Shown here: positions 8,162 through 17,386 of the stretch, one piece after another
Position numbering within the stretch: position 1 is the stretch's first letter
Layout: each line of letters starts with the position of its first letter
Assembly (NCBI GenBank): GCA_015061685.1
Contig: SUWD01000021.1
Location: 1-45,825 of the forward strand
Direction: 5' to 3'
Length of the DNA stretch: 45,825 nt
DNA from: Lentisphaerota bacterium
GTDB lineage: Bacteria > Verrucomicrobiota > Lentisphaeria > Victivallales > Victivallaceae
Translations under genes and position numbers: made by a program
Notes under the pieces: generated by a model
Databases searched by the model: none
What the model saw: the letters and a program-made list of their open reading frames with translations, nothing else
What the model was told of the DNA's origin: nothing

Positions 8162-8215
8162 TTTTTATCCTCATTTCGTTAGATAGATTGACTCAAAATC
8201 ACTCTGTCATCTATT

Positions 8216-8244
8216 AATATAGACTCTGTTTGCCAAAAATTCAA
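8216..8244 (-). promoter_or_regulatory. Promoter of the 31-residue gene and ispF run
   Basis: Read on the minus strand, TTGAAT (8244-8239) and TATATT (8221-8216) are separated by 17 bp. They lie about 55 bp before the ATG at 8161. Confidence 0.65.
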
Positions 8245-8294
8245 ATCCGATAGCGGAAATTAGCAATTTAAAGCGGCTATTTTTTCAAATTCCC

Positions 8295-8322
8295 TTGACA
8301 AAAAGGAAAAAAGGTGTAAATT
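8295..8322 (+). promoter_or_regulatory. Promoter of the double transglutaminase lipoprotein gene
   Basis: TTGACA at 8295-8300 is followed after 16 bp by TAAATT (8317-8322), about 40 bp before the ATG at 8362. A second TTGACA at 8329 has no good -10 box ahead of the ribosome binding region. Confidence 0.45.
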
Positions 8323-8361
8323 TGTCCATTGACAAAGAGTTTGAAAACGGGAAATATTTTT

Positions 8362-11300
8362 ATGAAGAAATTTTTACTTTTACCGGGAATATTCCTGCTG
8401 TTCCTTACGCTGTTTGCCGCCGGATGCACCGCAAAGCAGAATAGTGTTGCCGTCACTCCGGTGCAACTGCCGGTCACCGGGGAGAAAAAACTGCCGGAAT
8501 CAGCAATGATCCTGCTTTACGACCGGGAAACGGTGACCGTAAATCCGGACGGCACGTACACCTGCAGCGATGAATGCAGATACAAGGTCTTGAATTACGA
8601 AGGACTGAAACAGCTGCAGAAACTTACATTTCACTTTAATACCTCCTACGGCACATTGCAGATAACTCATCTGGCACTCGTCAAGCCCGACGGCAGAAAA
8701 ATAATCATCGATGCAGGGAAAAATTCAGTTGTCTCCACCGAGAGCAGTCAGTTGGATTCTGCCATATTCGATCCGGCCCAAAAGGTTTTGACCGTTACCG
8801 TACCGGGATTGGAGACCGGAGATATTCTGGAAGTAACCACGCTTGAGAAACAGACCAAACCCCGATTGCCCGGACACTTCAGCGACATCGCCGTTTTACA
8901 GGCGGATTTCCCCATTGAATATTATGAATATATTGTCGATATGCCCGAAAACAAGCCGCTGAAATTCATCATCAAAGATGAAGTTCCCGGTACAATCTCT
9001 TTTAATAAGGAAACAAAAGATGGCCGCATCATCTACCGCTGGCTGGCAAAAAATGTGCCGCTGCTCACACCGGAACCTGCCATGCCGCAGCTTTATACCT
9101 GCGCCCAGCGGATACTGACCAGCACCGTTGATTCATGGGAAGATATTTCCCGCTGGTACGATGCTCTCTGTACTCCGCGTCTGGCAAAAGTTAATGCGGC
9201 AATGAAAGAAAAAACCGCTGAATTGACCGCCGGAAAGAAGAGCGATATGGAGAAAATCACCGCCCTTTTCCAATTCGTTTCCCAGCAGATACGCTACACC
9301 GGAGTAACCGATGAAGAGAGTGCCCCGGGATATGAACCGCACGATGTGGACAAAACTTTCAACCAGAAACATGGTGTCTGCCGGGACAAGGCTGCTCTGC
9401 TGGTCGCTATGCTCCGTCTGGCCGGATTCAAGGCGTATCCCACTCTTTTCATGTCCGGTACGCCGAAAGATCCGGAAATTGCCAACATCTACTTCAACCA
9501 TGCGATCGTCGCCGTGGAAAATGCTCCGGACAAGTACATTTTAATGGACCCGACCTTTGAAACCACTACCGAACTTTTCCCCGGCTACCTTGCCGGAGAC
9601 TCCTTTCTGGTCGCCAAACCGGAGGGTGACACACTCCGCACCGCCCCGCCGGTCAAAGCGGAAAGCAACCTTCTGGAAATCACCACCGTTGCAGGAAAAG
9701 AAAACGGGAAAATTCTCCTGAAGTTTTCCGGGATCTACGACAACATGTACCGTTCTGCCTTTTCCCAGTGGAGTCCGGAAAATATCCGGAGCTATTTTGC
9801 CTCCGGGATCCGCTCGATCATGCCGGGAGCGGATTTGACCGGAATAAAGATCGAACCGGAAAATATCCGGGATATGAGTAAGGAACTTGCTGCCGAGCTG
9901 AATTTCAAACTCCCCCCCGGAGAGTTCTCTGACACAGCCCCTAATCCGGTCAATTTGCCCCGGAGTGCCTTGAAATTCGGCAATATGAATTCTTTCCTGC
10001 AGTTTACGGCTCTGAAAAGCCGCCGTTTTCCGCTGCGGGTGATGCCCCGTGCGGTCAGAGAGAGTATCACCATGGAGATCGCTCCCGGCTTTGAAGTAAA
10101 TTTGCCGCCTGCTGTAAATTTGCAGAAAGATGGACTTTACCGGCTCCGGAGCAGCAGTACCTTTGCCGGAAACAAGATCAATGAAGAGTTCTTCCTCGCT
10201 TTGGATTCCATGCAGGTTTCGCCGCAGGATTATCCGGAATTCCGGACCGCCGGAGCAACTGCCCGCAAAATCAATGAGACTTTACCGCTCGCAGTCAGGG
10301 ATGCTGCCTATTCCACATCGGGAGCTGATGTGGAAATCCTAAATGAAGAGCGGTTCTACAATCTCATTGATGAAAACAACTGGGATTTCACGGTAAAAAC
10401 AGCGATCCGGGTGCTGAATTATGCCGGGATGAAGGCTTACTCCAACGTCACTATCCCCTTTGTCGAAATGCCGGAAATCAGCGGTACGGTCACCGACAGC
10501 AAAGGTCATAAGTACCCCATCACCGCCAAAGATATTCAATATATGGATGATGAAACCACCGCCGGGGCCCCCCGCTATGCCAAACGCCGCCTGGCGGTCA
10601 TCACACTTCCCGGAGTTGACGTCAACAGCACCATTGAACTTGAAATGGTGCATCACATCCGGGAACGCCGGGGATTTTTCACGACTTTTTCCACGCAGGA
10701 AAAACACGCCCCCGCCCGCAAACGGGAATTGATCATTGAACACCCTGCCAAAATGAAGCTGAATATTTCAGCGATCCCGGAGCAGATCCGGGATTCTGCC
10801 ACTTTCGGCGGCAAAAGAATAATCCGCCGCTACACCATCGGACCATCGCTCAAACTTGCCGATGAACCCGGGCAGCCGGCAACTGAATTATTTGTCCCCA
10901 CCTTGCTGATCAGCAGCGGAAATTACGCCGAAATGTATCAATATTACACCCGGAAAGCTCAACAGATGGTCGATGGAGCTTCGCCGGAAATCGCCAATAT
11001 CGCCCGGAAGATCGCCGCCGGAAAAAACAATCCTGATGAAATTATCGAAGCTCTGGAAAATTATGTCTATAAGCACATTACCAAAATCGATCTGCCGCTG
11101 AAAGATATGCTGGCAACAGATTTTTCTCTGCCGCAAACCACCATGCAGGACGGTTACGGCAACAGCGTTGACCGGGCGATCCTGCTGGCGGCAATGCTGA
11201 AAGCTCTGGATATAAATTACACCTTTATCCCGGCAAGCGGCGAGCCTTTTACGCTGAAAAGTGCGGAGCAGTTACTGCAATTCCCCAAGGATATTTTCCG

Positions 11301-12054
11301 GGAAATGTTAGTAAAAGTACACCGCGGCGATACCATTATCAACGATGCCGGATTTCACGCTCCCTGCGGAACGATGCACCACGATGGCTTCCTGTTTCTT
11401 GATAACGGAGAACTCGAACCGATCAATGCCATACTCATTTCCAATTACCGCCGGATACTCTGCGATATAAAGGTCAAAACCGACCTTTCCGCCCGGATAA
11501 CGCTGATAACGGAAAGCAACGGAACCGATCTGGAAGCGATCAGAGAGCAATTTGCGAAATTGAATACCCAGACCGTCAGACAGTACTTTGAAAAATACGC
11601 CGCCGGAATTTCACCGCAGGCGGAAATTGTGGAAAGCAAGTTTGAAAATGACCGGATCATCCTGACCCTTGAAATTCCGGATTTTGTTAAACACAGCGGA
11701 AAATTCGTCTATCTGCCGCTGCCGGAATTTTCCCGGCTGACCTCAATGGCAGCCATCCCGGCGAATAAACGGCAGACCCCATATTTCAACAGCCACAAAC
11801 GGCAGATAGTGCTGAATTATAAGATCACCGTACCGGAAAATTTCCGGCTCATTCCCCCGGATGACATTAATTTCAATACATTCGGCACTTTCCTGCACAC
11901 TGAATATCTGTTATCTTCCGGCAAACATCTTTTCGGCTTCGTTTTCGGGCAGGATCCGGCGATATTTCCCCCGGATGCCTTTGAATTACTGCGGGAAATG
12001 AACCGCCAAATCAACCATTTTTCCACTAAAAATGTCCTTTTTATTACGGAGTAA
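8362..12054 (+). CDS. Lipoprotein with two DUF3857/transglutaminase-like units
   Basis: A 1230-residue predicted lipoprotein: the leader ends in the lipobox FAAGC (Cys22). The first unit has a DUF3857-like beta region (about residues 50-230), then a transglutaminase-like domain. Its probable triad is Cys340 (HGVCRDKA), His380 (FNHAIV) and Asp396 (LMDPTF). After a beta-rich spacer, the architecture repeats from about residue 650 (YNLIDENNWDFTVKTAIRVLNY). The second transglutaminase-like region reads GYGNSVDRA near residue 935, with Ser where the first has Cys, so it is probably inactive. The start at 8362 is used because the signal peptide begins there; the TTG at 8329 adds only a polar tail. 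Proteins with one such unit are common in Bacteroidota and PVC genomes. The substrate is unknown. An MBL-fold gene follows 5 bp downstream. Confidence 0.85.
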   Translation: MKKFLLLPGIFLLFLTLFAAGCTAKQNSVAVTPVQLPVTGEKKLPESAMILLYDRETVTVNPDGTYTCSDECRYKVLNYEGLKQLQKLTFHFNTSYGTLQITHLALVKPDGRKIIIDAGKNSVVSTESSQLDSAIFDPAQKVLTVTVPGLETGDILEVTTLEKQTKPRLPGHFSDIAVLQADFPIEYYEYIVDMPENKPLKFIIKDEVPGTISFNKETKDGRIIYRWLAKNVPLLTPEPAMPQLYTCAQRILTSTVDSWEDISRWYDALCTPRLAKVNAAMKEKTAELTAGKKSDMEKITALFQFVSQQIRYTGVTDEESAPGYEPHDVDKTFNQKHGVCRDKAALLVAMLRLAGFKAYPTLFMSGTPKDPEIANIYFNHAIVAVENAPDKYILMDPTFETTTELFPGYLAGDSFLVAKPEGDTLRTAPPVKAESNLLEITTVAGKENGKILLKFSGIYDNMYRSAFSQWSPENIRSYFASGIRSIMPGADLTGIKIEPENIRDMSKELAAELNFKLPPGEFSDTAPNPVNLPRSALKFGNMNSFLQFTALKSRRFPLRVMPRAVRESITMEIAPGFEVNLPPAVNLQKDGLYRLRSSSTFAGNKINEEFFLALDSMQVSPQDYPEFRTAGATARKINETLPLAVRDAAYSTSGADVEILNEERFYNLIDENNWDFTVKTAIRVLNYAGMKAYSNVTIPFVEMPEISGTVTDSKGHKYPITAKDIQYMDDETTAGAPRYAKRRLAVITLPGVDVNSTIELEMVHHIRERRGFFTTFSTQEKHAPARKRELIIEHPAKMKLNISAIPEQIRDSATFGGKRIIRRYTIGPSLKLADEPGQPATELFVPTLLISSGNYAEMYQYYTRKAQQMVDGASPEIANIARKIAAGKNNPDEIIEALENYVYKHITKIDLPLKDMLATDFSLPQTTMQDGYGNSVDRAILLAAMLKALDINYTFIPASGEPFTLKSAEQLLQFPKDIFREMLVKVHRGDTIINDAGFHAPCGTMHHDGFLFLDNGELEPINAILISNYRRILCDIKVKTDLSARITLITESNGTDLEAIREQFAKLNTQTVRQYFEKYAAGISPQAEIVESKFENDRIILTLEIPDFVKHSGKFVYLPLPEFSRLTSMAAIPANKRQTPYFNSHKRQIVLNYKITVPENFRLIPPDDINFNTFGTFLHTEYLLSSGKHLFGFVFGQDPAIFPPDAFELLREMNRQINHFSTKNVLFITE

Positions 12055-12059
12055 TACCT

Positions 12060-12671
12060 ATGACCCTCAAAATCATACCTTCTGGTGCATTTGCCACCAA
12101 TTGTTTTCTTCTCTTTATGGAGGAGAAGAAAGAATTACTCATCATCGACCCTGCCGCCGATGCCGGGAAAATTATTGCCGAAGCAAAAAAATTCCCCTTT
12201 GACAAGGCAAGAATCCTCCTTACTCATGCCCATATTGATCATATTTCAGCTGCCGGGAAAGTCGCTGAAGCTTTCAATATCCCCTATGCCGAACTTGCTC
12301 CGGGCGATCATGACATGTACAAGAGCAGAGAAAATGCCATCCCCCCGTACTTCCCTCCGGCTGACGATCTGCCGGAAGTAAAGAATTTCGACCCGATCGA
12401 CAACTGTACGGTCATTGAATTGCCCGGTCACACCAAAGGGGGAAGCGGATTCCTTTTTGATGACGGCAAAGAGAAGTTCCTCATCTCCGGAGATACGCTC
12501 TTTTGCGGCTCGATCGGCAGAACCGACCTCTACGGCGGAGATTACGCCACACTTATAAAATCCATTACCGGCAAATTGCTTACGCTTCCGGATGATCTGG
12601 TCTTCTACCCCGGCCACGGCGGCGAAAGCACTATCGCCTTTGAAAAGAAACACAATCCATACTTAAATTAA
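12060..12671 (+). CDS. MBL-fold metallo-hydrolase, glyoxalase II-like
   Basis: The 203-residue protein has the zinc-binding signature LLTHAHIDHISAAGK (HxHxDH). Further ligands lie in ELPGHTKGGSGF, SGDTLFCGSIGRTDL and YPGHGGEST. This arrangement matches short glyoxalase-II-like proteins of the YcbL type, which hydrolyse thioesters such as S-lactoylglutathione or related compounds. The C-terminal substrate-binding domain of classical GloB is absent. The gene starts 5 bp after the large lipoprotein gene and ends 9 bp before pyrK, so it is probably in the same operon. The physiological substrate is not clear. Confidence 0.88.
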   Translation: MTLKIIPSGAFATNCFLLFMEEKKELLIIDPAADAGKIIAEAKKFPFDKARILLTHAHIDHISAAGKVAEAFNIPYAELAPGDHDMYKSRENAIPPYFPPADDLPEVKNFDPIDNCTVIELPGHTKGGSGFLFDDGKEKFLISGDTLFCGSIGRTDLYGGDYATLIKSITGKLLTLPDDLVFYPGHGGESTIAFEKKHNPYLN

Positions 12672-12680
12672 GGAAAAAAT

Positions 12681-13460
12681 ATGCCCAACTGCACAATCAT
12701 CAGTAATGAAAGAATGCATGGAGATTATTTCCGTGCCGTCTTTGACGCCCCGGAGATCGCTCCGAAAAGCAATCCCGGCCAATTCGTCCATATCCGCATC
12801 GACAACCGCTTCGACCAGATGCTCCGGCGGCCATTCAGCATCCATAACGCCCAAAACGGTCAGCTGACCATCGTTTACAAGGTCGTCGGCAAAGGTACGC
12901 AAGCTCTTTCAGAATTACCGTCCGGAAGTGTTTGCGATATTCTGGGCCCCTGCGGCAAAGGTTTCTCCGCTCCTGCCGATGATGTCATCCCGGTGGCAGT
13001 CTGCGGCGGTTACGGTGCAGCAGCGACATTCATGCTGACCCGGCAGAGCAAAAACGGCGGAGTGCTGCTGCTCGGAGCCCGCAGTGAAAAAGATATTCTG
13101 CTGACCGGAGAGTATGCCGATGCCGGATTCCAAGTTAAAGTCGCTACCGATGACGGTTCAATGGGCATCAAAGGCAGAGTTACCGATCTTTTCCCGCAAC
13201 TGCTGGAGGAGTACAAAGGCAAAAAACTCTTTTTCTACGGCTGCGGCCCGCACCCGATGCTTATGGCTCTTGCCAGATTGCTCCGGGAAAAAGGTCTTGA
13301 CGGTGAATTGAGCGTCGATCACATCATGTGCTGCGGCGTGGGTGCCTGTTTCGGCTGTGTGGTCAAGGTCAATGACCATGCCCATCCGGGCGAATGGATG
13401 TATGCCCGCAGTTGTGCGGATGGCCCGGTTTTCAAACTTGCGGATATCTATACGGAGTAA
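12681..13460 (+). CDS. pyrK: Dihydroorotate dehydrogenase B, electron transfer subunit
   Basis: PyrK carries FAD and a [2Fe-2S] cluster and passes electrons from dihydroorotate oxidation by PyrD to NAD+. The 259-residue protein has the FAD-binding block MLRRPFSIHNA, a GxGT segment (VVGKGTQALSEL) and a C-terminal cluster motif, CCGVGACFGCVVK, followed by a distal cysteine in YARSCADGPVF. Cysteine spacing and length fit the family. AAGGAAAAA precedes the ATG. It directly precedes pyrD (6 bp), the standard class 1B pairing. Confidence 0.95.
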   Translation: MPNCTIISNERMHGDYFRAVFDAPEIAPKSNPGQFVHIRIDNRFDQMLRRPFSIHNAQNGQLTIVYKVVGKGTQALSELPSGSVCDILGPCGKGFSAPADDVIPVAVCGGYGAAATFMLTRQSKNGGVLLLGARSEKDILLTGEYADAGFQVKVATDDGSMGIKGRVTDLFPQLLEEYKGKKLFFYGCGPHPMLMALARLLREKGLDGELSVDHIMCCGVGACFGCVVKVNDHAHPGEWMYARSCADGPVFKLADIYTE

Positions 13461-13466
13461 TCAATC

Positions 13467-14390
13467 ATGGCAGATCTTAAAGTAAATTTCGGTAAATTCC
13501 AACTCAAAAATCCGGTAATGACCGCCTCCGGGACATTCGGTTACGGTCTGGAATACGCACAATTTTATGATATTTCCCGTCTGGGTGCGATCATGGTCAA
13601 AGGCATCCGCAGCGTGCCGTCCGACGGCAATCCGACTCCGCGGGTCGCCGAAGTTACCGGCGGTATGCTCAATGCTATCGGTCTGCAAGGCCCGGGAGTG
13701 GAGAAGTTTCTCCACGATGAGCATTATCTGCCGGGGGTAAAAAAAACCGGGGCAAGCATCATCGTCAACATCTGGGGGAAAACCGCCGAAGAATACGCCG
13801 AAGTTGCCGCCAGCCTGGAGGAAGAAGCCGAAAAAGATATCACCGCTCTGGAAATCAATATTTCCTGCCCCAATGTCAAAGCCGGAGGTGCCGCATTCGG
13901 TACCGATCCCAAATTGGCAGAACAGGTCATTTCCGCTGTCCGTAATGCCACCAAACTTCCCCTGATCACCAAACTCAGCCCCAATGTCACCAGCATTGCC
14001 GAATTTGCCCGGATCGCCGAAGCATGCGGCAGTGATTGCGTGTCATTGATCAACACCCTGTCCGGTATGGCGATCGATATCGAAAGCCGCCGGACGAAAA
14101 TCGCCAACCGTACCGGCGGACTCTCCGGCCCGGCAGTCAAACCAGTGGCGATCCGTATGGTCAATGAAGTTTATAAAGCGGTCAAAATCCCCATTATCGG
14201 CATGGGCGGGATCACCTGCGGAGCTGATGCGGTGGAATTCATGATCGCCGGAGCGACCGGAGTTGCGGTAGGTACTGCGAATTTCGTAGATCCCTATACA
14301 CCGCTGCAGGTGATCGACTTCATCAATGATTACTGCGACCGGCACGGGATGAAATCCGTCAGCGAATTGACCGGTTCTCTGCTGAATTAA
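13467..14390 (+). CDS. pyrD: Dihydroorotate dehydrogenase B, catalytic subunit
   Basis: This class 1B enzyme oxidises dihydroorotate to orotate in pyrimidine synthesis, with NAD+ as acceptor through PyrK. The 307-residue protein has LKNPVMTASGTFGYGLEYA at the N-terminus, the active-site cysteine in LEINISCPNVKAGG, the FMN-binding TKLSPNV block and the C-terminal GMGGITCGADAVEFMIAGATGVAVGT region. The active-site Cys instead of Ser distinguishes class 1 enzymes from membrane-bound class 2. The adjacent pyrK confirms type B. No other pyrimidine genes lie nearby. Confidence 0.97.
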   Translation: MADLKVNFGKFQLKNPVMTASGTFGYGLEYAQFYDISRLGAIMVKGIRSVPSDGNPTPRVAEVTGGMLNAIGLQGPGVEKFLHDEHYLPGVKKTGASIIVNIWGKTAEEYAEVAASLEEEAEKDITALEINISCPNVKAGGAAFGTDPKLAEQVISAVRNATKLPLITKLSPNVTSIAEFARIAEACGSDCVSLINTLSGMAIDIESRRTKIANRTGGLSGPAVKPVAIRMVNEVYKAVKIPIIGMGGITCGADAVEFMIAGATGVAVGTANFVDPYTPLQVIDFINDYCDRHGMKSVSELTGSLLN

Positions 14391-14417
14391 ATCTCGATTT
14401 TGCCAAAAATCTTTATA

Positions 14418-14522
14418 CCGGTGGTATATTGCAGGCAATCTCCCGGCAAATCTGCGGACGTTTTCGCAGTCATATACGTTTATAAGCTTCTGCTTGGGTT
14501 TCGCAAAATTTGGGACGTTATC
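14418..14522 (-). repeat. Dispersed intergenic repeat, copy 3 (internally deleted)
   Basis: Both ends of the 20.7-kb repeat are present in reverse orientation. The left part reads CGGTGGTATATTGCAGGCAA and runs through GCGGACGTTTTCGCAGTCAT. The right part reads TTTATAAGCTTCTGCTTGGG and runs to GGGACGTTATCA. The central ~145 bp of the full copy are missing, with the junction near 14478. It lies between the pyrD stop and the terminator of the parvulin gene. Confidence 0.75.
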
Positions 14523-14573
14523 ATTTTTTTTGATTTCAATACAACTTTCACACCTTATTCAGCGGTCCAGCAT

Positions 14574-14605
14574 AAAAAAACCCCGGCGGAGTTTTTCCGT
14601 CGGGG
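14574..14605 (-). terminator. Intrinsic terminator of the parvulin gene
   Basis: Read on the minus strand, CCCCGACGG pairs with CCGCCGGGG (one G-T wobble) across a 7-base loop and is followed by seven T residues. It lies 20 bp after the stop of the parvulin gene. There is no T-run on the plus strand, so it does not serve pyrD. Confidence 0.88.
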
Positions 14606-14624
14606 TGAAGTGTCTTTCTGACAA

Positions 14625-15773
14625 TCAGAGCTGGACAGCCGGAGCCTGATTTGCCGGGACAGCCATCAGCATTTTGAAATTGGCTTTTTTCAGCAATTCA
14701 TTATTCAATTCCATGAATTTTTTCTGTTTTTCGCCATTCTCAAGCACCTGAATCAGCTGGGTTTTGATCTGATCAAAGGGAATGATCGTCTCTTTCGGAG
14801 TCGGAGTGATCAGAATGTGGGAAGCACGGATGTTGTCTGCCGGATCATTGGCGAGATTGGCATCACGGCGGATGATGTGATAACCGAACTGGGTTTTGAC
14901 CACATCGGAAATTTCACCGGGTTTAAGGGCGAATGCGGCAAGTTCAAATTCCGGAACCATCGCACCTTTGCCGAAAGCTCCGAGAGAACCGCCCTGCTCT
15001 TTGCTGGGACAGGCACTGTTGGCTTTGGCAAGTTCGGCAAATTTGGCAGGATCTTTTTTCAATTCGGCAAGGATCTCTTTGGCTTTGGCTTCGGCGGCCT
15101 TGTCGCTGTCGGCATCAGCTTTCTGCTCTTTGAATTGATCAAGATTCTCGTCATAATATTTTTTAGCCTGAGCCTCGGTAACTTTGATACCGGTGAAAAC
15201 ATATTTTTCCATATAGGTCTGGATGGCAGCCTGCAGCTGAACTTCCTTATCCTCACTCTGATCCTTGATAAATTCGTCAAGAGTAAGTTTTTCCTGTGCC
15301 AGAGCAGCGGCGAATTGCTTACGCTGTTCTTCAGTAGCCGCCTTGAGCTGGGTTTCCCACATCTCTTTGACCATCCGGGCTGAAGGAGTGATACCGGCTT
15401 TTTTCATTTCTTCAAGGAGCAGATCTCTTACGATCATGCTCTGAATGACCTGGGGAGCCATCTGCTTGAGGCGTTCTTCGGTGAATCCGGGAGGAAGTTT
15501 ACCGTCGGGCAGCTGGGTTTTGAGCAAGGCGACAAATTCAGTTTTGGTAAATTTTTTGCCGTTGTATTCAGCAAGATCATCGGGCCATGTTTTTACGGCA
15601 TCCTCGATAGTAACGGCTTTAGCCTGCTGCTGCTGCATGAGCATCTGGATAAGCTGCTGCTGCTGTTCAGGGGTGAGCTGCTGACCGGCGGGGGCAGCGG
15701 CGGCGTCCGCTCCGGAAACCGAAGCGATCATCGCGGCGGAAACGATACCGCCGAGCAACCATTTTTTCATCAT
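14625..15773 (-). CDS. Periplasmic peptidyl-prolyl isomerase, parvulin/SurA-like
   Basis: The 382-residue protein has a cleavable signal peptide (MMKKWLLGGIVSAAMIASVSG) and a Gln-rich stretch (residues 31-50). A SurA/PrsA-like helical region (about 55-200) and a PPIC (parvulin) domain (about 224-303) follow, the latter with GGSLGAFGKGAMVPEFELAAF and TQFGYHIIRR. It should fold or chaperone exported proteins. Oddly, the strand RASHILI that opens a typical parvulin domain is not before residue 224. It occurs after the domain, at residues 316-322, as if the domain were circularly permuted. GGAT lies before the start; MMKK could also start at the second Met. It is a single-gene unit with its own promoter and terminator. 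Confidence 0.85.
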   Translation of the reverse strand: MMKKWLLGGIVSAAMIASVSGADAAAAPAGQQLTPEQQQQLIQMLMQQQQAKAVTIEDAVKTWPDDLAEYNGKKFTKTEFVALLKTQLPDGKLPPGFTEERLKQMAPQVIQSMIVRDLLLEEMKKAGITPSARMVKEMWETQLKAATEEQRKQFAAALAQEKLTLDEFIKDQSEDKEVQLQAAIQTYMEKYVFTGIKVTEAQAKKYYDENLDQFKEQKADADSDKAAEAKAKEILAELKKDPAKFAELAKANSACPSKEQGGSLGAFGKGAMVPEFELAAFALKPGEISDVVKTQFGYHIIRRDANLANDPADNIRASHILITPTPKETIIPFDQIKTQLIQVLENGEKQKKFMELNNELLKKANFKMLMAVPANQAPAVQL

Positions 15774-15852
15774 AATAGAAATCCTTTCCTGTTGGTTCTG
15801 TAATGGCTTTCTCCTCTTTGCCGCACACAGAATCGTCTATGTACATCTTTCA

Positions 15853-15880
15853 AAGATAGACCGCCAAATGCAAAATTCAA
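15853..15880 (-). promoter_or_regulatory. Promoter of the parvulin gene
   Basis: On the minus strand TTGAAT (15880-15875) and TATCTT (15858-15853) are 16 bp apart, about 80 bp before the start codon at 15773. Confidence 0.5.
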
Positions 15881-15962
15881 GTGCCGGATATTTTGAAAGA
15901 GGAAAAAAATCCTCCAAAATGTCAAAAAACACATATTTTTTAAAAATAAATCCATATTTTAC

Positions 15963-15990
15963 TGGACATTCCTTTTTTTTGTGCTATATT
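15963..15990 (+). promoter_or_regulatory. Promoter of glmM
   Basis: TGGACA at 15963-15968 and TATATT at 15985-15990 are 16 bp apart. The -10 box is preceded by TGC, giving GTGCTATATT, the same extended -10 seen at 40927-40935 upstream of the GT2 gene. The glmM ATG is at 16032. Confidence 0.55.
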
Positions 15991-16031
15991 GAAAACCAAA
16001 CCTTTAAAAAAGCAACATAAGGGAAAAGCAC

Positions 16032-17384
16032 ATGAATATTCTTTTCGGTACCGACGGCATCCGGGGAAAAGCCAACAGTTATCCGATAACCCCGGAGAAT
16101 GCCCTTTTAGTCGGCAAAGCAGTGGCAAAATATTTTTCTTCCCGCTCCGGCGGCAAACCCCGGGCAGTTCTGGGCAAAGATACCCGGCTGTCGGGCTATA
16201 TGCTGGAAAATGCCGTTTCAGCCGGTCTGTTAAGCATGGGTATGGATGTCCTCGCCGTAGGTCCCATGCCCACTCCGGCAGTGGCACATCTGGTCAAATC
16301 TTTTGCCGCCGATTGCGGAATAATGATAACCGCCAGCCACAATCCGGCATGTGATAACGGAATAAAAATTTTTGACCGGGATGGATTCAAATTGAGCGAT
16401 CAGGTTTGCGGCGAATTGGAAAACATGATCTTTGACGAAACTCTCTCATCCTCGCATATCGCCAATAATCTGATCGGCAAGGCCCGACGCATTGACGATG
16501 CCCGTGGGCGGTATATTGAGTTCGCCAAAGCCTCCATCGCCAATCACTCTCTGAACAAATTGAAAATGGTTCTGGATTGTGCCAATGGAGCGGCATGTGC
16601 CATTGCTCCGGCGATTTTCCGGGAACTGGGGGCGGAAGTCATCGTCACCGGAGCCACTCCGGATGGAATGAATATCAACGAAAACTGCGGAGCCGTGTGT
16701 ACTGGAAAACTCCAGGAACTCACCCTGGAAAATCACGCCGATCTGGGCGTTGCCCTTGACGGCGATGCCGACCGGGTCATTTTCTGCGACAACCGGGGGG
16801 AAATCGTCGATGGCGACCGGATAATCGGGATGGTGGCTTTAGCCGGACTGCACAGCGGAATGCTGCAAAAACGGCAGATCGTGGTAACTTCCATGAGCAA
16901 TCTTGCCTTGCACCGGGCTATGAATGAAGCCGGGATCGGAGTTATCACGACAGATGTCGGAGATCATCTGGTCATTGAAGCAATGAGAAAACACGGTTGT
17001 TCGATCGGCGGAGAACAATCCGGACACATTATTTTTATGGATTATGTAACCACCGGAGACGGCATCATCACGGCTCTGCACATTATGAAATTGATGCAGG
17101 AAAGCTCAAAATCCCTGCGTGAATTGGCGGCTTTCATGACTCCGTTTCCGCAGAAAATGGTAAACCTTGCCGTCGCAGAAAAAATTCCGTTGGAAAAACT
17201 TTCCAATCTGCAGAACGAATTGAAGATCATGCGGCAAACCCTGGGTGATTCCGGCAGGGCGGTCGTCCGTTACAGCGGCACAGAAAAACGGTTGCGGATC
17301 CTCTGCGAAACAGAAGCTCCGGACGATCTGGATATATGGATAAAACGTTTGGAAAGTGCGGTAAAAGAGGATATGGGATTGTAA
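16032..17384 (+). CDS. glmM: Phosphoglucosamine mutase
   Basis: GlmM converts glucosamine-6-phosphate to glucosamine-1-phosphate on the way to UDP-GlcNAc for peptidoglycan and lipopolysaccharide. The 450-residue protein starts FGTDGIRGKAN, typical of GlmM. The phosphoserine is Ser102 in TASHNPACDNGIKIF. The metal-binding loop is LDGDADRVIFCD and the C-terminal phosphate-binding loop is RYSGTEKRLRI. Length and motif positions match the family well. AAGGGAAAAG precedes the start. The next gene, a beta-helix acyltransferase, starts 2 bp after the stop. Confidence 0.94.
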   Translation: MNILFGTDGIRGKANSYPITPENALLVGKAVAKYFSSRSGGKPRAVLGKDTRLSGYMLENAVSAGLLSMGMDVLAVGPMPTPAVAHLVKSFAADCGIMITASHNPACDNGIKIFDRDGFKLSDQVCGELENMIFDETLSSSHIANNLIGKARRIDDARGRYIEFAKASIANHSLNKLKMVLDCANGAACAIAPAIFRELGAEVIVTGATPDGMNINENCGAVCTGKLQELTLENHADLGVALDGDADRVIFCDNRGEIVDGDRIIGMVALAGLHSGMLQKRQIVVTSMSNLALHRAMNEAGIGVITTDVGDHLVIEAMRKHGCSIGGEQSGHIIFMDYVTTGDGIITALHIMKLMQESSKSLRELAAFMTPFPQKMVNLAVAEKIPLEKLSNLQNELKIMRQTLGDSGRAVVRYSGTEKRLRILCETEAPDDLDIWIKRLESAVKEDMGL

Positions 17385-17386
17385 AA

